A stretch of DNA of 16,075 nt, taken from DATDOO01 sp035293245. Lineage in GTDB: Bacteria > Pseudomonadota > Gammaproteobacteria > Methylococcales > Methylococcaceae. The stretch spans positions 1-16,075 of the forward strand of contig DATDOO010000137.1 in the NCBI GenBank assembly GCA_035293245.1. The letters run 5' to 3'. The notes beneath the pieces were generated by a model. That model ran no database searches, was not told the origin of the DNA, and saw only the letters and a program-made list of their open reading frames with translations. Within the stretch, counting starts at the first letter, position 1. Each line of letters begins with the position of its first letter. The position numbers and the translations under genes were made by a program. Shown piece after piece: positions 7,389-13,932 of the stretch.

Positions 7389-8723
7389 TTGACCGGCTCG
7401 CCCGCCCAGGACTCCCGGCATCGAATTTTTGCGGTCACGGCGAGCCTGCTCCGCTTTCTTCTTCTGGCTGCCCCGGCCGTCCTTGTCATCGGGATCGCCT
7501 ACACGTTCCTGTTTGAGGCTACCAGTTACATCCTGACTTTGGCGCTGGCGGGGATCGCGGGCGGGGCCGCCTACATGGCCGTTTCGTTTGGGCGGATTAC
7601 CCACGAAAAATGGGCACTGGCGGCGGGATTCTGCATCGCCGTCGGGATTGTTCTAACCGGTTACAGCGCCTATGCACGCGCCAGCCAATGGAACTTCGAC
7701 CAGGACGTGGCGGAAGAGTATGCGCGGAGGCATGCGCAACAGCCAGGCCTCTCGCTGGAAGAAATCCGCCGGGACATGCTGACCCGGCGCTTTGGCCCGG
7801 ACGCGGACGGCGGGTTTTTAGATCACATCACCCATTTTGCCCGCACGGCGGTTATCGACTGGAAATGGCCTTCCTCCAAGCCGCATCGCAATATTCTCTT
7901 TCCCGATTACCGCAGCGGCGGGGACATCTGGTTCGCCTGGTTTGCGCAGTTGGTCATGTTCCTTGTGGGTTGCGGCGCGGGTGCCCGGTCCGGCTCGGAA
8001 CGCGCCCTCTGGAAGCAATACGAGCGGGAAAGACCGCGCGCCAAGTCCGCCGCATCCCGGCAAGTCGGCGGGAAAGAGGAATCCTTCAAGGAAGCGGGAG
8101 CCGCTTTCCTTGAACCGGACGTTTACGGCCAGGGGCCGCTCCATATCGCCGTTGCTCTCGGACAGACGGAAAACGTCCAAAGCTTGCTGGACTGGGGAGC
8201 GGAGGCAGACAGCCGGGATCACGAAGGCCGGACGCCATTGCACGGCGCGTTTCCCAACCTCGCCAATCCCGGAATCGAGGAAATCGTGACGTTGCTCCTT
8301 CGCCACGGCGCCGACCCTTCCGCAGAAGACGCGAACGGCGAAACGCCCTTGATGCGCGCGGCTTCCAGCCAGAATCTGGCGGCGGTCACCATGCTGGTGG
8401 AAGCGGGCGCGAGACTGGATGCGTTCGAGAAGAGCCGGGGCTGGTCCGTGCTTGCTTTCGCGGCGGCGGCGGACGCGGTGGAAGTTCTCGAATATCTGCT
8501 GCAAATCGAGCCTGCCGCGTTGCAAAAACTGGATCGGGACGGGGAAACCCTGGCGGCGGCGGTGGAACACCTCGCCCTCCGTGCGGTGGAGTTTCTGCTC
8601 CGGCGCGGAGCGCGGGCGGACAAGGCGCGCCTCCTGGAAATTCTGTATGTTCTGGAATACGACCGGCCCGTGGAGAAAGCTCCTTTGTGCCGGGCCCTTC
8701 TGGAGCGTTACCTGCCCGGATAG
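7389..8723 (+). CDS. Membrane-anchored ankyrin-repeat protein
   Basis: The frame codes for four likely membrane helices (cores: LLRFLLLAAPAVLVIGIAY; ILTLALAGIAGGAAYMAVSF; LAAGFCIAVGIVLTGY; WFAQLVMFLVGCGAGA). A charged linker follows, then a C-terminal half of ankyrin repeats with standard motifs (GQGPLHIAVALGQTENVQSL; GRTPLHGAF; GETPLMRAASSQNLAAVTML; VEFLLRRGARAD). Ankyrin arrays bind other proteins, so this is a membrane-held interaction scaffold. The start is uncertain. An ATG at 7302 overlaps the previous gene by 68 nt with no good ribosome site. A TTG at 7389 follows GGGG at a reasonable distance and gives 444 residues, and I prefer it. The gene converges with the minus-strand gene ending at 8775. 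Confidence 0.8.
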   Translation: MTGSPAQDSRHRIFAVTASLLRFLLLAAPAVLVIGIAYTFLFEATSYILTLALAGIAGGAAYMAVSFGRITHEKWALAAGFCIAVGIVLTGYSAYARASQWNFDQDVAEEYARRHAQQPGLSLEEIRRDMLTRRFGPDADGGFLDHITHFARTAVIDWKWPSSKPHRNILFPDYRSGGDIWFAWFAQLVMFLVGCGAGARSGSERALWKQYERERPRAKSAASRQVGGKEESFKEAGAAFLEPDVYGQGPLHIAVALGQTENVQSLLDWGAEADSRDHEGRTPLHGAFPNLANPGIEEIVTLLLRHGADPSAEDANGETPLMRAASSQNLAAVTMLVEAGARLDAFEKSRGWSVLAFAAAADAVEVLEYLLQIEPAALQKLDRDGETLAAAVEHLALRAVEFLLRRGARADKARLLEILYVLEYDRPVEKAPLCRALLERYLPG

Positions 8724-8774
8724 GGATGGGGATCGAGCGAAGGGCGCGATTCGGGGATCCCTTCGCGGCGACCT

Positions 8775-9539
8775 TCAAGGCGGATTCTTCCGCCGCGCCA
8801 GCAGACGGCGGATTTCTCCCGCCAAGCCCCTCTTCCGCTTTCCCCGGCCAAGAACGCAGCTTCCAGCAGATGCAGCCACCGGATCGCGTTTTCCTCGTCT
8901 CCGCCTGGCGGCCGGCGTTCGGCCAAGCCATGCAGGGCTTCGCCCAGATCGTAGGCTGCCCGCAACAGATAGGTTTGGGCGATGTCGAAGGCCCCGGCGG
9001 ATTGCGCATGACCATCCAGAAAGGCGAACCCATCGCGAATCCCGGCATTCGGGCGCAACAGCGGCTCCAGTTGCAAGGAAAGCGTGGCGGCCCACTCCGG
9101 CAGTCCGGGCTCTTCCCGGATGGGGCGTGGGGCGCAGCCAGCGCGTCAAGCGGTTCGCCACGCACAAGCCTTGGAATTCGTGGGACAGATGCCAAGCGGA
9201 TTGCGTTCCCGCGAAAAACTCCGCGCGGGCGAGTAGCATTTCCCTCCATTGCGCATCTTCCGCCATCTCTTCCCGCCCGGCTTGCCACACGGCGCGGCAA
9301 TAGCCCAGGCGCAGGCTGCGGTTCCAGCGCGCGGCCAGGTTCATCATTCCTATTCCCCGTTCCTGATTGCGTCCTTCCACGAGCCATTCCAGGCCGGTTT
9401 CCGCGCAACGAAAACGGGTTGGCGACAAGCCGCCTTCGGAGATGTCTCGCTCTACCGGCGCTGAGCCAAGGCAGCGATATGGTCCCGGCGCGCCGCTTGG
9501 AGGACGTCCAGTCAGGCAAGGGCAAGACAGTTTCGGCAT
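8775..9539 (-). pseudogene. Helical protein of unknown function, frameshifted
   Basis: No single frame gives a convincing full protein. The first part (MMNLAARWNRSLRLGYCRAV to VANRLTRWLR) is in one frame from the ATG at 9347. The middle (EEPGLPEWAATLSLQLEPLL to AIRWLHLLEAAFLAGESGRG) is in another. The tail (LAGEIRRLLARRKNPP, stop at 8775) is back in the first. Removing one C from a CCCC run near 9130 and adding one G to a GGGG run near 8830 restores one continuous helical, Leu/Ala/Glu-rich protein of about 190 residues or more. A longer N-terminus up to 9539 contains several Cys but lacks a ribosome site; a TTG at 9428 is another possible start. Another frame near 9455-9515 encodes an Arg-rich tail-like stretch (LDVLQAARRDHIAALAQRR), so the 5' end may also be disturbed. 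I recognise no family. It follows the gene ending at 9583 on the same strand. Confidence 0.5.
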
Positions 9540-9582
9540 GGCGTTACGATGGCGAAGGAAAGGGGACGCCTAACCGGAATCC

Positions 9583-10902
9583 TCATAAACCCGCCTGGAT
9601 TTTGAACCACACCGGATTCTGCTGATCGCCCAGCTTTCCCAGATAGGTGCGTTCCCGGAATTTGCCGTGGTCGTAGATGGGGTCGGATTCGACCTCGACA
9701 AATGCCGCGAATGGGGCATTGGACATCAAGCCCGCTTCCTTGCGGTGAATCTTCGCCTCAAAGCGCCGGTAGCCCTGGACGCTGGCCGCGCCTTGAGCCA
9801 TGCGGTAAATGTTCCAGTCGGAAATCGGGTATTTTTTCCAGCGCTCGTTTTCGCTCACCGGCGGCGCGCCCCGCCAGGTCACCGTCGTTTCCCGGATGGA
9901 CGTGGGCGTTTGCTGGCCACGGCCATCGACATGCAAGCGTTCGTTCCGGATGATCGGATCCAGGTTGACGTGAACATAAAAACGCAGTTGATCGAATCCG
10001 GATGGGGTGGTGTCTCCCGGCACCTCGGCGGCAATGTACAGCCAGTCCGAATCCGCTTCCAGGAAGAACACGGTTTCGGTCTCCAGCGGCAGCAAGGCCA
10101 TGCTCAAGGCCTGCCGCCATTCTTCGGCGCGCAGGACGCCGTCGATTTCCACATCGCGCGTGGGATCGCCTGGAATCTCATGCACCGTGGCGTTCGCGGG
10201 CGGCTTCACCGCCTGGGCCAACTGACTCCGTGCCGCCTTGATCCGGTGCTCTTCGTCAAAGTCCTGATAGCCCTGGGGGATGCCGGGACGATTCATCCAG
10301 GTGAGGTAATCGGGATTGGCCAGTTTTTTCTGATACAAACGGGCCAACTTTTCCGGTTCATTGGGGTAACGGGGTTCGTAAGCTGGGGCCGGCGCGGGGA
10401 GGATCAGCGGACGGTTCTGAATCCGGGAGAGGGATTGCGGTGGATTGGCAGGCGGCGGTACGGGCTTCGGCGGGGCTTCCCTGGGGGGAGATGCCTTGGA
10501 AATGCGGGCCAACGCTTGGTCGATCCACCGGCGCACGTCCGGGTCTTCCAGGGCTTTCGACAGAATCTCATCGCCCTTTTTCGACAGGAAAGCCCGCCAA
10601 TCCCATCCATCCTCGAAAAACAAATCCGGCAGTTTGGGCAAGGCGAAGCCCAGAATCAGCAACAGCAACAAAACACCCAGACAGCCGCCGCACCCGCCGG
10701 AGGATCGGGGGTTCAAAAAAGCCTGGGGGTGGGTCTCCTGGAGATGCGAGCGGATCGCGTCGATCTTCTGCTTGCTTTCCGTCAAGCTGCACTGGGTGTG
10801 TTCCCGGTAACGCTTGATCGCATCCACAGTCCTGCCGGCGTAAATGGCCTGGGAGATTTCAAGCTGGGCTTCCGGAGGGAGCGGGTTGAGGTAGGGATGC
10901 AT
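9583..10902 (-). CDS. L7/L12-like domain, TM helix and CBM9-like domain fusion
   Basis: The 439-residue protein has three parts. Residues 12-55 (ISQAIYAGRTVDAIKRYREH, then SLTESKQKIDAIRSHL) resemble the ribosomal L7/L12 C-terminal helix motif, which is found in other proteins as a small interaction domain. A Gly/Cys turn (GGCGGC) and one hydrophobic helix (about 74-89, LGVLLLLLILGFAL) form a membrane anchor. After a Pro-rich linker (138-160), residues about 245-436 look like a CBM9/DOMON-type beta sandwich (VEIDGVLRAEEWRQAL; WLYIAAEVPG; LRFYVHVNLDP). The likely topology is an N-terminal cytoplasmic domain and a periplasmic binding domain, perhaps for sugar or a redox ligand, which is inference. 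The start at 10902 has only a weak ribosome site. The gene lies 43 nt upstream of the frameshifted gene. Confidence 0.75.
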   Translation of the reverse strand: MHPYLNPLPPEAQLEISQAIYAGRTVDAIKRYREHTQCSLTESKQKIDAIRSHLQETHPQAFLNPRSSGGCGGCLGVLLLLLILGFALPKLPDLFFEDGWDWRAFLSKKGDEILSKALEDPDVRRWIDQALARISKASPPREAPPKPVPPPANPPQSLSRIQNRPLILPAPAPAYEPRYPNEPEKLARLYQKKLANPDYLTWMNRPGIPQGYQDFDEEHRIKAARSQLAQAVKPPANATVHEIPGDPTRDVEIDGVLRAEEWRQALSMALLPLETETVFFLEADSDWLYIAAEVPGDTTPSGFDQLRFYVHVNLDPIIRNERLHVDGRGQQTPTSIRETTVTWRGAPPVSENERWKKYPISDWNIYRMAQGAASVQGYRRFEAKIHRKEAGLMSNAPFAAFVEVESDPIYDHGKFRERTYLGKLGDQQNPVWFKIQAGL

Positions 10903-11202
10903 GCGAAAAGCCGACGATTGAAGCAGTACACCGCGACCGGATGATGCGCCGCACTGGAAAGACCGTCAACGCGACTGAAATTCTCTTTCTCAGTCGGCCC
11001 CGCCCACCAAAATCCATTTCCAACCCGCCGCCCTGAAACCCGCATAGTTGCTGCATCGGGCCTCTTGAGCGCTCAAGAGCAAAAAACTGAGAACAGAGAA
11101 GAAAACGGGCCGGAAAATGGCCGAAATCGGGGTAAGAAATGGAGTGACGCTCAAGAGGCCAAAGCGCGGAACCGCGCCAGACGTGGCCTGTAGAGGGGAC
11201 AT
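10903..11202. other. Structured non-coding stretch with several hairpins
   Basis: No gene is supported here. CGACTGA/TCAGTCG (10972-10996) form a hairpin. CTCTTGAGCGCTCAAGAG (11062-11079) is a perfect 18-nt palindrome. GGCCTCTTGAGCG (11059-11071) is repeated as its exact reverse complement at 11148-11160. GCGCGG-AA-CCGCGC (11164-11177) is a tight hairpin. Together they could fold a compact RNA or mark recombination or protein-binding sites. CACTGGAAAGACCGTCAAC near 10951 weakly resembles the start of the dispersed repeat. Confidence 0.4.
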
Positions 11203-11230
11203 AAAAAAGCCGGAGAAGATTCTCCGGCTT
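11203..11230 (-). terminator. Rho-independent terminator downstream of the TA operon
   Basis: On the minus strand a 10-bp stem (AAGCCGGAGA / TCTCCGGCTT) with a 4-nt loop runs into TTTTTT. It is about 240 nt after the PIN toxin stop, beyond repeat copy 1 and the decamer array, so those elements would be part of the toxin transcript. Confidence 0.8.
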
Positions 11231-11280
11231 GGCACGTGGTGGTGGGATGTTACCCCGCACCAAACGACTATTGAAAGTAC

Positions 11281-11330
11281 GGAATCGAAGCGCTGCGGGC
11301 TGCTGCGAACCATTGCGAACTCAATCGAAA
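11281..11330 (-). repeat. 10-bp-phased TGCG motif array 1
   Basis: Five consecutive decamers keep the same register: ATCGAA at 11284, TGCGGG at 11294, TGCGAA at 11304, TGCGAA at 11314 and ATCGAA at 11324. The spacing is exactly 10 bp, about one helical turn, so the motifs would lie on one face of the DNA. A similar array is at 13111-13180. Confidence 0.5.
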
Positions 11331-11386
11331 AGCCTGCCGGTGCCCCGTCCGGCTGCGGACAATCAAGCAGGTTTTTCGCCGCGATT

Positions 11387-11466
11387 GGTCACCGGCAAGG
11401 CCGTTCAACTTCGTCTGCTTTCCAGGCCCAGTTCAGTTTACAAACGCGGAATGGAACCCGCGTCCG
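11387..11466 (-). repeat. Dispersed repeat, copy 1
   Basis: This copy starts GGTC and ends with CGGAATGGAACCCGCGTCCG (11447-11466), which matches 13273-13292 at 19 of 20 positions. It directly abuts the PIN toxin stop codon (11467). ACAATC, CAG, CGCC and GGTCA blocks at 11360-11391 also recur in order near 13198-13228, so homology may extend to the decamer array. Confidence 0.55.
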
Positions 11467-12039
11467 TCAGATCGCCACCTTCCACTCCCGCAACTGGCCA
11501 ACGGTCTGCGTCAGACCCTGCTTGAGCAGGGTGTCGAGGTACTCGTCGGTCGTCTTGGGCGGGTTCTTCAGTGACCGGCGATGGTTGGCCGCCGCCTCGC
11601 ACACTCGGGCAGCGTGCAGATCCAGTAGATCGAAGATGAAGTCATCCGGATGCTGGGCGGCCAAGTTGTAGGGCTTGAGCCGCTCCGGCGGGAAGTCCTT
11701 CATGTTGAAGGTCACGATCAGACTGGCGCCGCCGTGGATGGCAGCGGCCACCACATGACGGTCGTCGGCATCCGGCAATTCGACGGCCGGGATCAGGTGC
11801 TCGAAGCCGGTAACGAGGCTGTCCCGCACATGGGCGTTCATCAGCGATCGCGTGCGCTCCAAGTCTTCGGCTTTCAGGTCTGGTCGCTGCTTCAGAACGT
11901 TACGCGTCCACTCGTCGTGGATCATGTCCGTCCAGCGCGCCCGGTACAGATCGGTCAGTGCCAGGCGCATCAGGAAGTCGCGCAGCGGGGCCGGGTAGAG
12001 CACGCACGCGTCGTAAATGACGGTGAAGTTCGAACTCAT
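11467..12039 (-). CDS. PIN-domain toxin (VapC-like)
   Basis: The 190-residue protein has the PIN nuclease layout. Asp10 is on the first strand (FTVIYDACVLYP), Glu43 is in a helix (HDEW), and an acidic group Asp90/Asp92/Asp93 (ELPDADDRHVVAAAIHGGAS) is followed by IVTFNMKDFP with Asp115. These are the magnesium-binding acidic residues of PIN ribonucleases, toxins that cut RNA. It is longer than classical VapC (about 130 residues); the extra C-terminal helices (KTTDEYLDTLLKQG onward) are typical of the PIN_3-type group. The start codon follows the antitoxin stop with no gap (TGAATG), giving tight coupling. The 3' end abuts repeat copy 1. Cutting specificity cannot be judged. Confidence 0.88.
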   Translation of the reverse strand: MSSNFTVIYDACVLYPAPLRDFLMRLALTDLYRARWTDMIHDEWTRNVLKQRPDLKAEDLERTRSLMNAHVRDSLVTGFEHLIPAVELPDADDRHVVAAAIHGGASLIVTFNMKDFPPERLKPYNLAAQHPDDFIFDLLDLHAARVCEAAANHRRSLKNPPKTTDEYLDTLLKQGLTQTVGQLREWKVAI

Positions 12040-12504
12040 TCATTCGTACCCCATCTTGAGCGCCTGGCCTTGCTCGGCGAGTGCATCCAGGGCCTTGCTG
12101 CGCTCCACATCGATGCGCTCTTTGTACGCGAGCACGTCCTGGTAGCGGACACGACGGTGCGTGCCGATCTTGTGGAACGGGATCTCGCCGCGCTCCAGCA
12201 ACTGGACGAGGAACGGGCGGGAGACGTTGAGCACATCCGCCGCGTCCTGGGTGGTCAGTTCTGCGTGGATCGGGATGATGCTGACCGCGTTGCCCTCACC
12301 GATTTCGGTCAGGACATCCACGAGCAGCCGCAGCGCCGACACCGGGACGCGGACCGGGTGGGACGCGCCCTTGTCGTCGAAGATCTCGATCTGCTGGGTT
12401 TTCGCACGGGTCTGCAGGAAGGCGGACAGCGCCCGGCCGCTCTCGCGGGCGATGGCAACTTCTTCGGCCGTCGGCAACGAATGGGTGGGAGATAGAGTGG
12501 TCAT
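12040..12504 (-). CDS. HTH (excisionase-type) antitoxin of the PIN toxin
   Basis: The 154-residue protein begins after AGGAGG. Residues 82-130 contain an excisionase/MerR-like helix-turn-helix (ELTTQDAADVLNVSRPFLVQ, then LLERGEIPFHKIGTHRRVRY). This fold lies next to PIN_3-type toxins in many bacteria, so it is the likely antitoxin and autoregulator. The N-terminal 75 residues are helical (IARESGRALSAFLQ) with a short strand pair (QIEIFDDKGASHPVRVPVSA), probably for dimer formation or toxin binding. The gene lies directly upstream of and in frame order with the toxin and has a promoter at 12544-12573. A role in excision is an alternative suggested by the HTH type alone, but the pairing with PIN makes antitoxin far more likely. 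Confidence 0.82.
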   Translation of the reverse strand: MTTLSPTHSLPTAEEVAIARESGRALSAFLQTRAKTQQIEIFDDKGASHPVRVPVSALRLLVDVLTEIGEGNAVSIIPIHAELTTQDAADVLNVSRPFLVQLLERGEIPFHKIGTHRRVRYQDVLAYKERIDVERSKALDALAEQGQALKMGYE

Positions 12505-12543
12505 GGCAGCCTCCTGGGAGCTTCAAACAGCGTCATGGGAGGA

Positions 12544-12573
12544 AGTATAACCGAAATAAACGAATAATCGCAA
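12544..12573 (-). promoter_or_regulatory. Promoter of the antitoxin-toxin operon
   Basis: On the minus strand TTGCGA (12568-12573) and TATACT (12544-12549) are separated by 18 bp, about 40 nt before the antitoxin ATG. The AT-rich spacer holds TTATTCG and TTATTTCG, a direct repeat that could bind the antitoxin HTH. Confidence 0.6.
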
Positions 12574-12730
12574 TATCCGAAACGGCGCGCTCCCGGGGTG
12601 GTCTGGCACGCCCACGCCCTAAAAGACACCCATTTACACCCAATCAGGCGCCAGGCCGCGCTACGCCTTGGCTCGTGGGCGGAACAGCGCCTTCATGGAC
12701 TCCTGCCAACTCATTCGGAAGGAGGCCAAG

Positions 12731-12943
12731 ATGGAAGTAGCTCACCTCAATCAAAAACAACTGGCCGCCCGCTGGAGTATCAGCGAGGCCACACTGGAAC
12801 GCTGGCGCAGCGAGGGGCTCGGGCCCAAGTTCCTGAAGCTCTGCGGCCGGGTGATCTACCGCCAGGTCGACATCAAGGCCTGCGAGGAGTCCTGCTTGGC
12901 GACATCGACCAAGACGGTCGCGGCGCAGGTCGGTGCTGGCTAA
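12731..12943 (+). CDS. AlpA/excisionase-like HTH DNA-binding protein
   Basis: The 70-residue protein starts at the ATG at 12731 with GGAGG 5 nt upstream. It is almost entirely a MerR/AlpA-type winged helix: LNQKQLAARWSISEATLERW is the helix-turn-helix and GRVIYRQVDIKACEE is the wing and following helix. Such small proteins in mobile islands act as excisionases or activators of the integrase. No integrase gene is intact nearby, so its original partner may be lost, or it may act on the adjacent decamer array. It is divergent from the TA operon, with 226 nt between the starts. Confidence 0.75.
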   Translation: MEVAHLNQKQLAARWSISEATLERWRSEGLGPKFLKLCGRVIYRQVDIKACEESCLATSTKTVAAQVGAG

Positions 12944-13052
12944 GAGATGTTCCGTTTCGTCGGTAGATTTGGCCAACTGCCGACGTTTCGCAACACGACG
13001 GCACCAGCGACGACGCTTACAAGCCTGATGTCCGGGGTATTGAAAGTCCGCA

Positions 13053-13068
13053 GTCCGCAAGCGCGGAC
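13053..13068. other. Short GC hairpin
   Basis: GTCCGC-AAGC-GCGGAC forms a 6-bp stem after the AlpA-like gene, with a second AGTCCGC just before it. There is no U-tract, so it is a weak terminator candidate or a protein site. Confidence 0.3.
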
Positions 13069-13110
13069 CGATCGAGCGGTTTGTTGAAAATCAATGACCT
13101 GGTATCGGGC

Positions 13111-13180
13111 CGTGCGGGCTGGTGAGGGTTCCTGCGGGTTCGTGCGGAAAGATTCGAACTCCTGCGGAAAGGTGCGGAAT
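13111..13180 (-). repeat. 10-bp-phased TGCGG motif array 2
   Basis: Seven decamers in perfect register: TGCGG at 13113, TGAGG at 13123, TGCGG at 13133 and 13143, TTCGA at 13153 (weak), TGCGG at 13163 and 13173. Five are exact and one has a single change. The 10-bp phase puts every motif on the same side of the helix. The GC-rich units are unlike coding DNA. Confidence 0.55.
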
Positions 13181-13223
13181 TCAGCCCCTGATGCCGACAA
13201 TCCTACCAGTTACGCCCGGCCGA

Positions 13224-13292
13224 GGTCATCAGCCAAGTACATCAGAAAGGACGCCCGTTCGATTCCCGTTTACGGAATTGAACCCGCGTCCG
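13224..13292 (-). repeat. Dispersed repeat, copy 2, with large imperfect palindrome
   Basis: This copy shares a 19-of-20 end block with copy 1 and the 12-mer GTTCGATTCCCG with copy 3. Its core 13249-13291 is an imperfect inverted repeat. GGACGCCCGTTCGATTCCCG and the reverse complement of the right arm (GGACGCGGGTTCAATTCCG) match at about 16 of 19 positions around a TTTA loop. Confidence 0.55.
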
Positions 13293-13728
13293 CATCGGCT
13301 CACCCGACCTTCGATCAGGCGGTGAACGAACCGCTCCCGAAACGCTCGCCGGCCTTGGTCGTAAGGCACAGGGTTAGTGGCGTGCGGGACCGGCGCGCTT
13401 CTGTCGCCGATGAGGTAATTGATCCGGTAGGTGCAGTTGCCGGATGGGTGAAGCATCCCGCCGATGACCCGCCACTTGCGCTGCAGCCAACGGGTGCGGC
13501 GAACTGCTCGGTTCCGCAACTTAGCCTCACGTCGCTGCGGCCCCTCGTAGTCGTCGCTCATCTTCTCGGCGCAGACGCAGCCGACCTCGAAGCTCTCGCC
13601 CAGATCCGGGTGCTCCATGGTAGACGTAGCGGATATTTTCGTTGCCGCACATCTGGCAGGTGGCGTAGTCGGTTTCGTCTGCTGTGAGCGAGTTTGAGCT
13701 TGGCTTCTCTGGCAACCAGCGCGTTCAT
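13229..13728 (-). pseudogene. Broken conserved hypothetical protein with CxxC motif
   Basis: Three frames must be joined to read one protein. The ATG at 13728 gives MNALVAREAKLKLAHS. After a 1-nt shift near 13685 the next frame gives ADETDYATCQMCGNENIRYV. A second shift near 13615 gives MEHPDLGESFEVGCVCAEKM and then EGPQRREAKLRNRAVRRTRW. The TCQMCG and GCVCAEKM pairs look like a four-Cys zinc site. The Arg-rich helix LRNRAVRRTRWLQRKWRV suggests nucleic-acid binding. I recall similar short hypothetical proteins in mobile or accessory contexts but no function. After KWRV the sequence no longer resembles that family and runs into repeat copy 2, so the 3' end is probably replaced. Decay is likely because two shifts and a lost tail occur together. 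Confidence 0.5.
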
Positions 13729-13763
13729 TCAGACCCCGTCAACAAGACAAATACGGAGTCATG

Positions 13764-13932
13764 ATGAGCACGCCAAAACAATCATTCTCAACGCCGCCAT
13801 CGGTGGCGGCCCAGATCGCGAAGTTGCCCGAACTGCCGATGGCAGAGTTCCGGGCGCTCTGGCAGAAGCTGGTCGGTGGCGACACGCCCACGCACAACCG
13901 CCAGTTCCTGGAAGGCCGTATTGCCTACCGGC
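13764..13932 (+). pseudogene. DUF2924 protein remnant (N-terminal half)
   Basis: From the ATG at 13764 (GGAG 5 nt upstream; another ATG at 13761) the frame reads VAAQIAKLPELPMAEFRALW and then THNRQFLEGRIAYR, the hallmark start of DUF2924 proteins. These normally lie just upstream of a large serine recombinase in mobile elements. After IAYR the family sequence stops: the DNA passes at ACCGGC (13927-13932) directly into the middle of the recombinase gene, out of frame. The last part of DUF2924 and the recombinase N-terminus are deleted, so the product is surely non-functional. Confidence 0.65.

Noticed and set aside
8386..9525. 379-codon minus-strand frame
   Set aside because: It is Pro/Arg/Gly-rich without domains and runs into the ankyrin gene on the other strand. 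The likely protein of this region lies in the other two frames with shifts.
9667..10944. 425-codon plus-strand open frame
   Set aside because: It is antisense to the L7/L12-like/CBM9 gene, has biased composition and shows no recognisable domain; the minus-strand protein has clear domain structure.
11650..12495. 281-codon plus-strand open frame over the TA operon
   Set aside because: It is antisense to two recognised genes (PIN toxin and HTH antitoxin), so it is a shadow of high-GC coding.
13111..13180. CRISPR array
   Set aside because: The units are 10-bp degenerate motifs without 25-35 bp direct repeats or unique spacers, and no cas gene is nearby.
13249..13292. tRNA gene or tRNA-derived attachment site, from T-loop-like GTTCGATTCC and GTTCAATTCC
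   Set aside because: The motif appears on both strands because the region is palindromic. No T-stem pairing around a standard 7-nt loop, no anticodon arm and no CCA end can be drawn here, at 2650 or at 11447.
11387..13292. Integron attC sites
   Set aside because: Position after genes and inverted symmetry fit, but RYYYAAC and GTTRRRY core sites are not present at consistent places, and no IntI is in the window.
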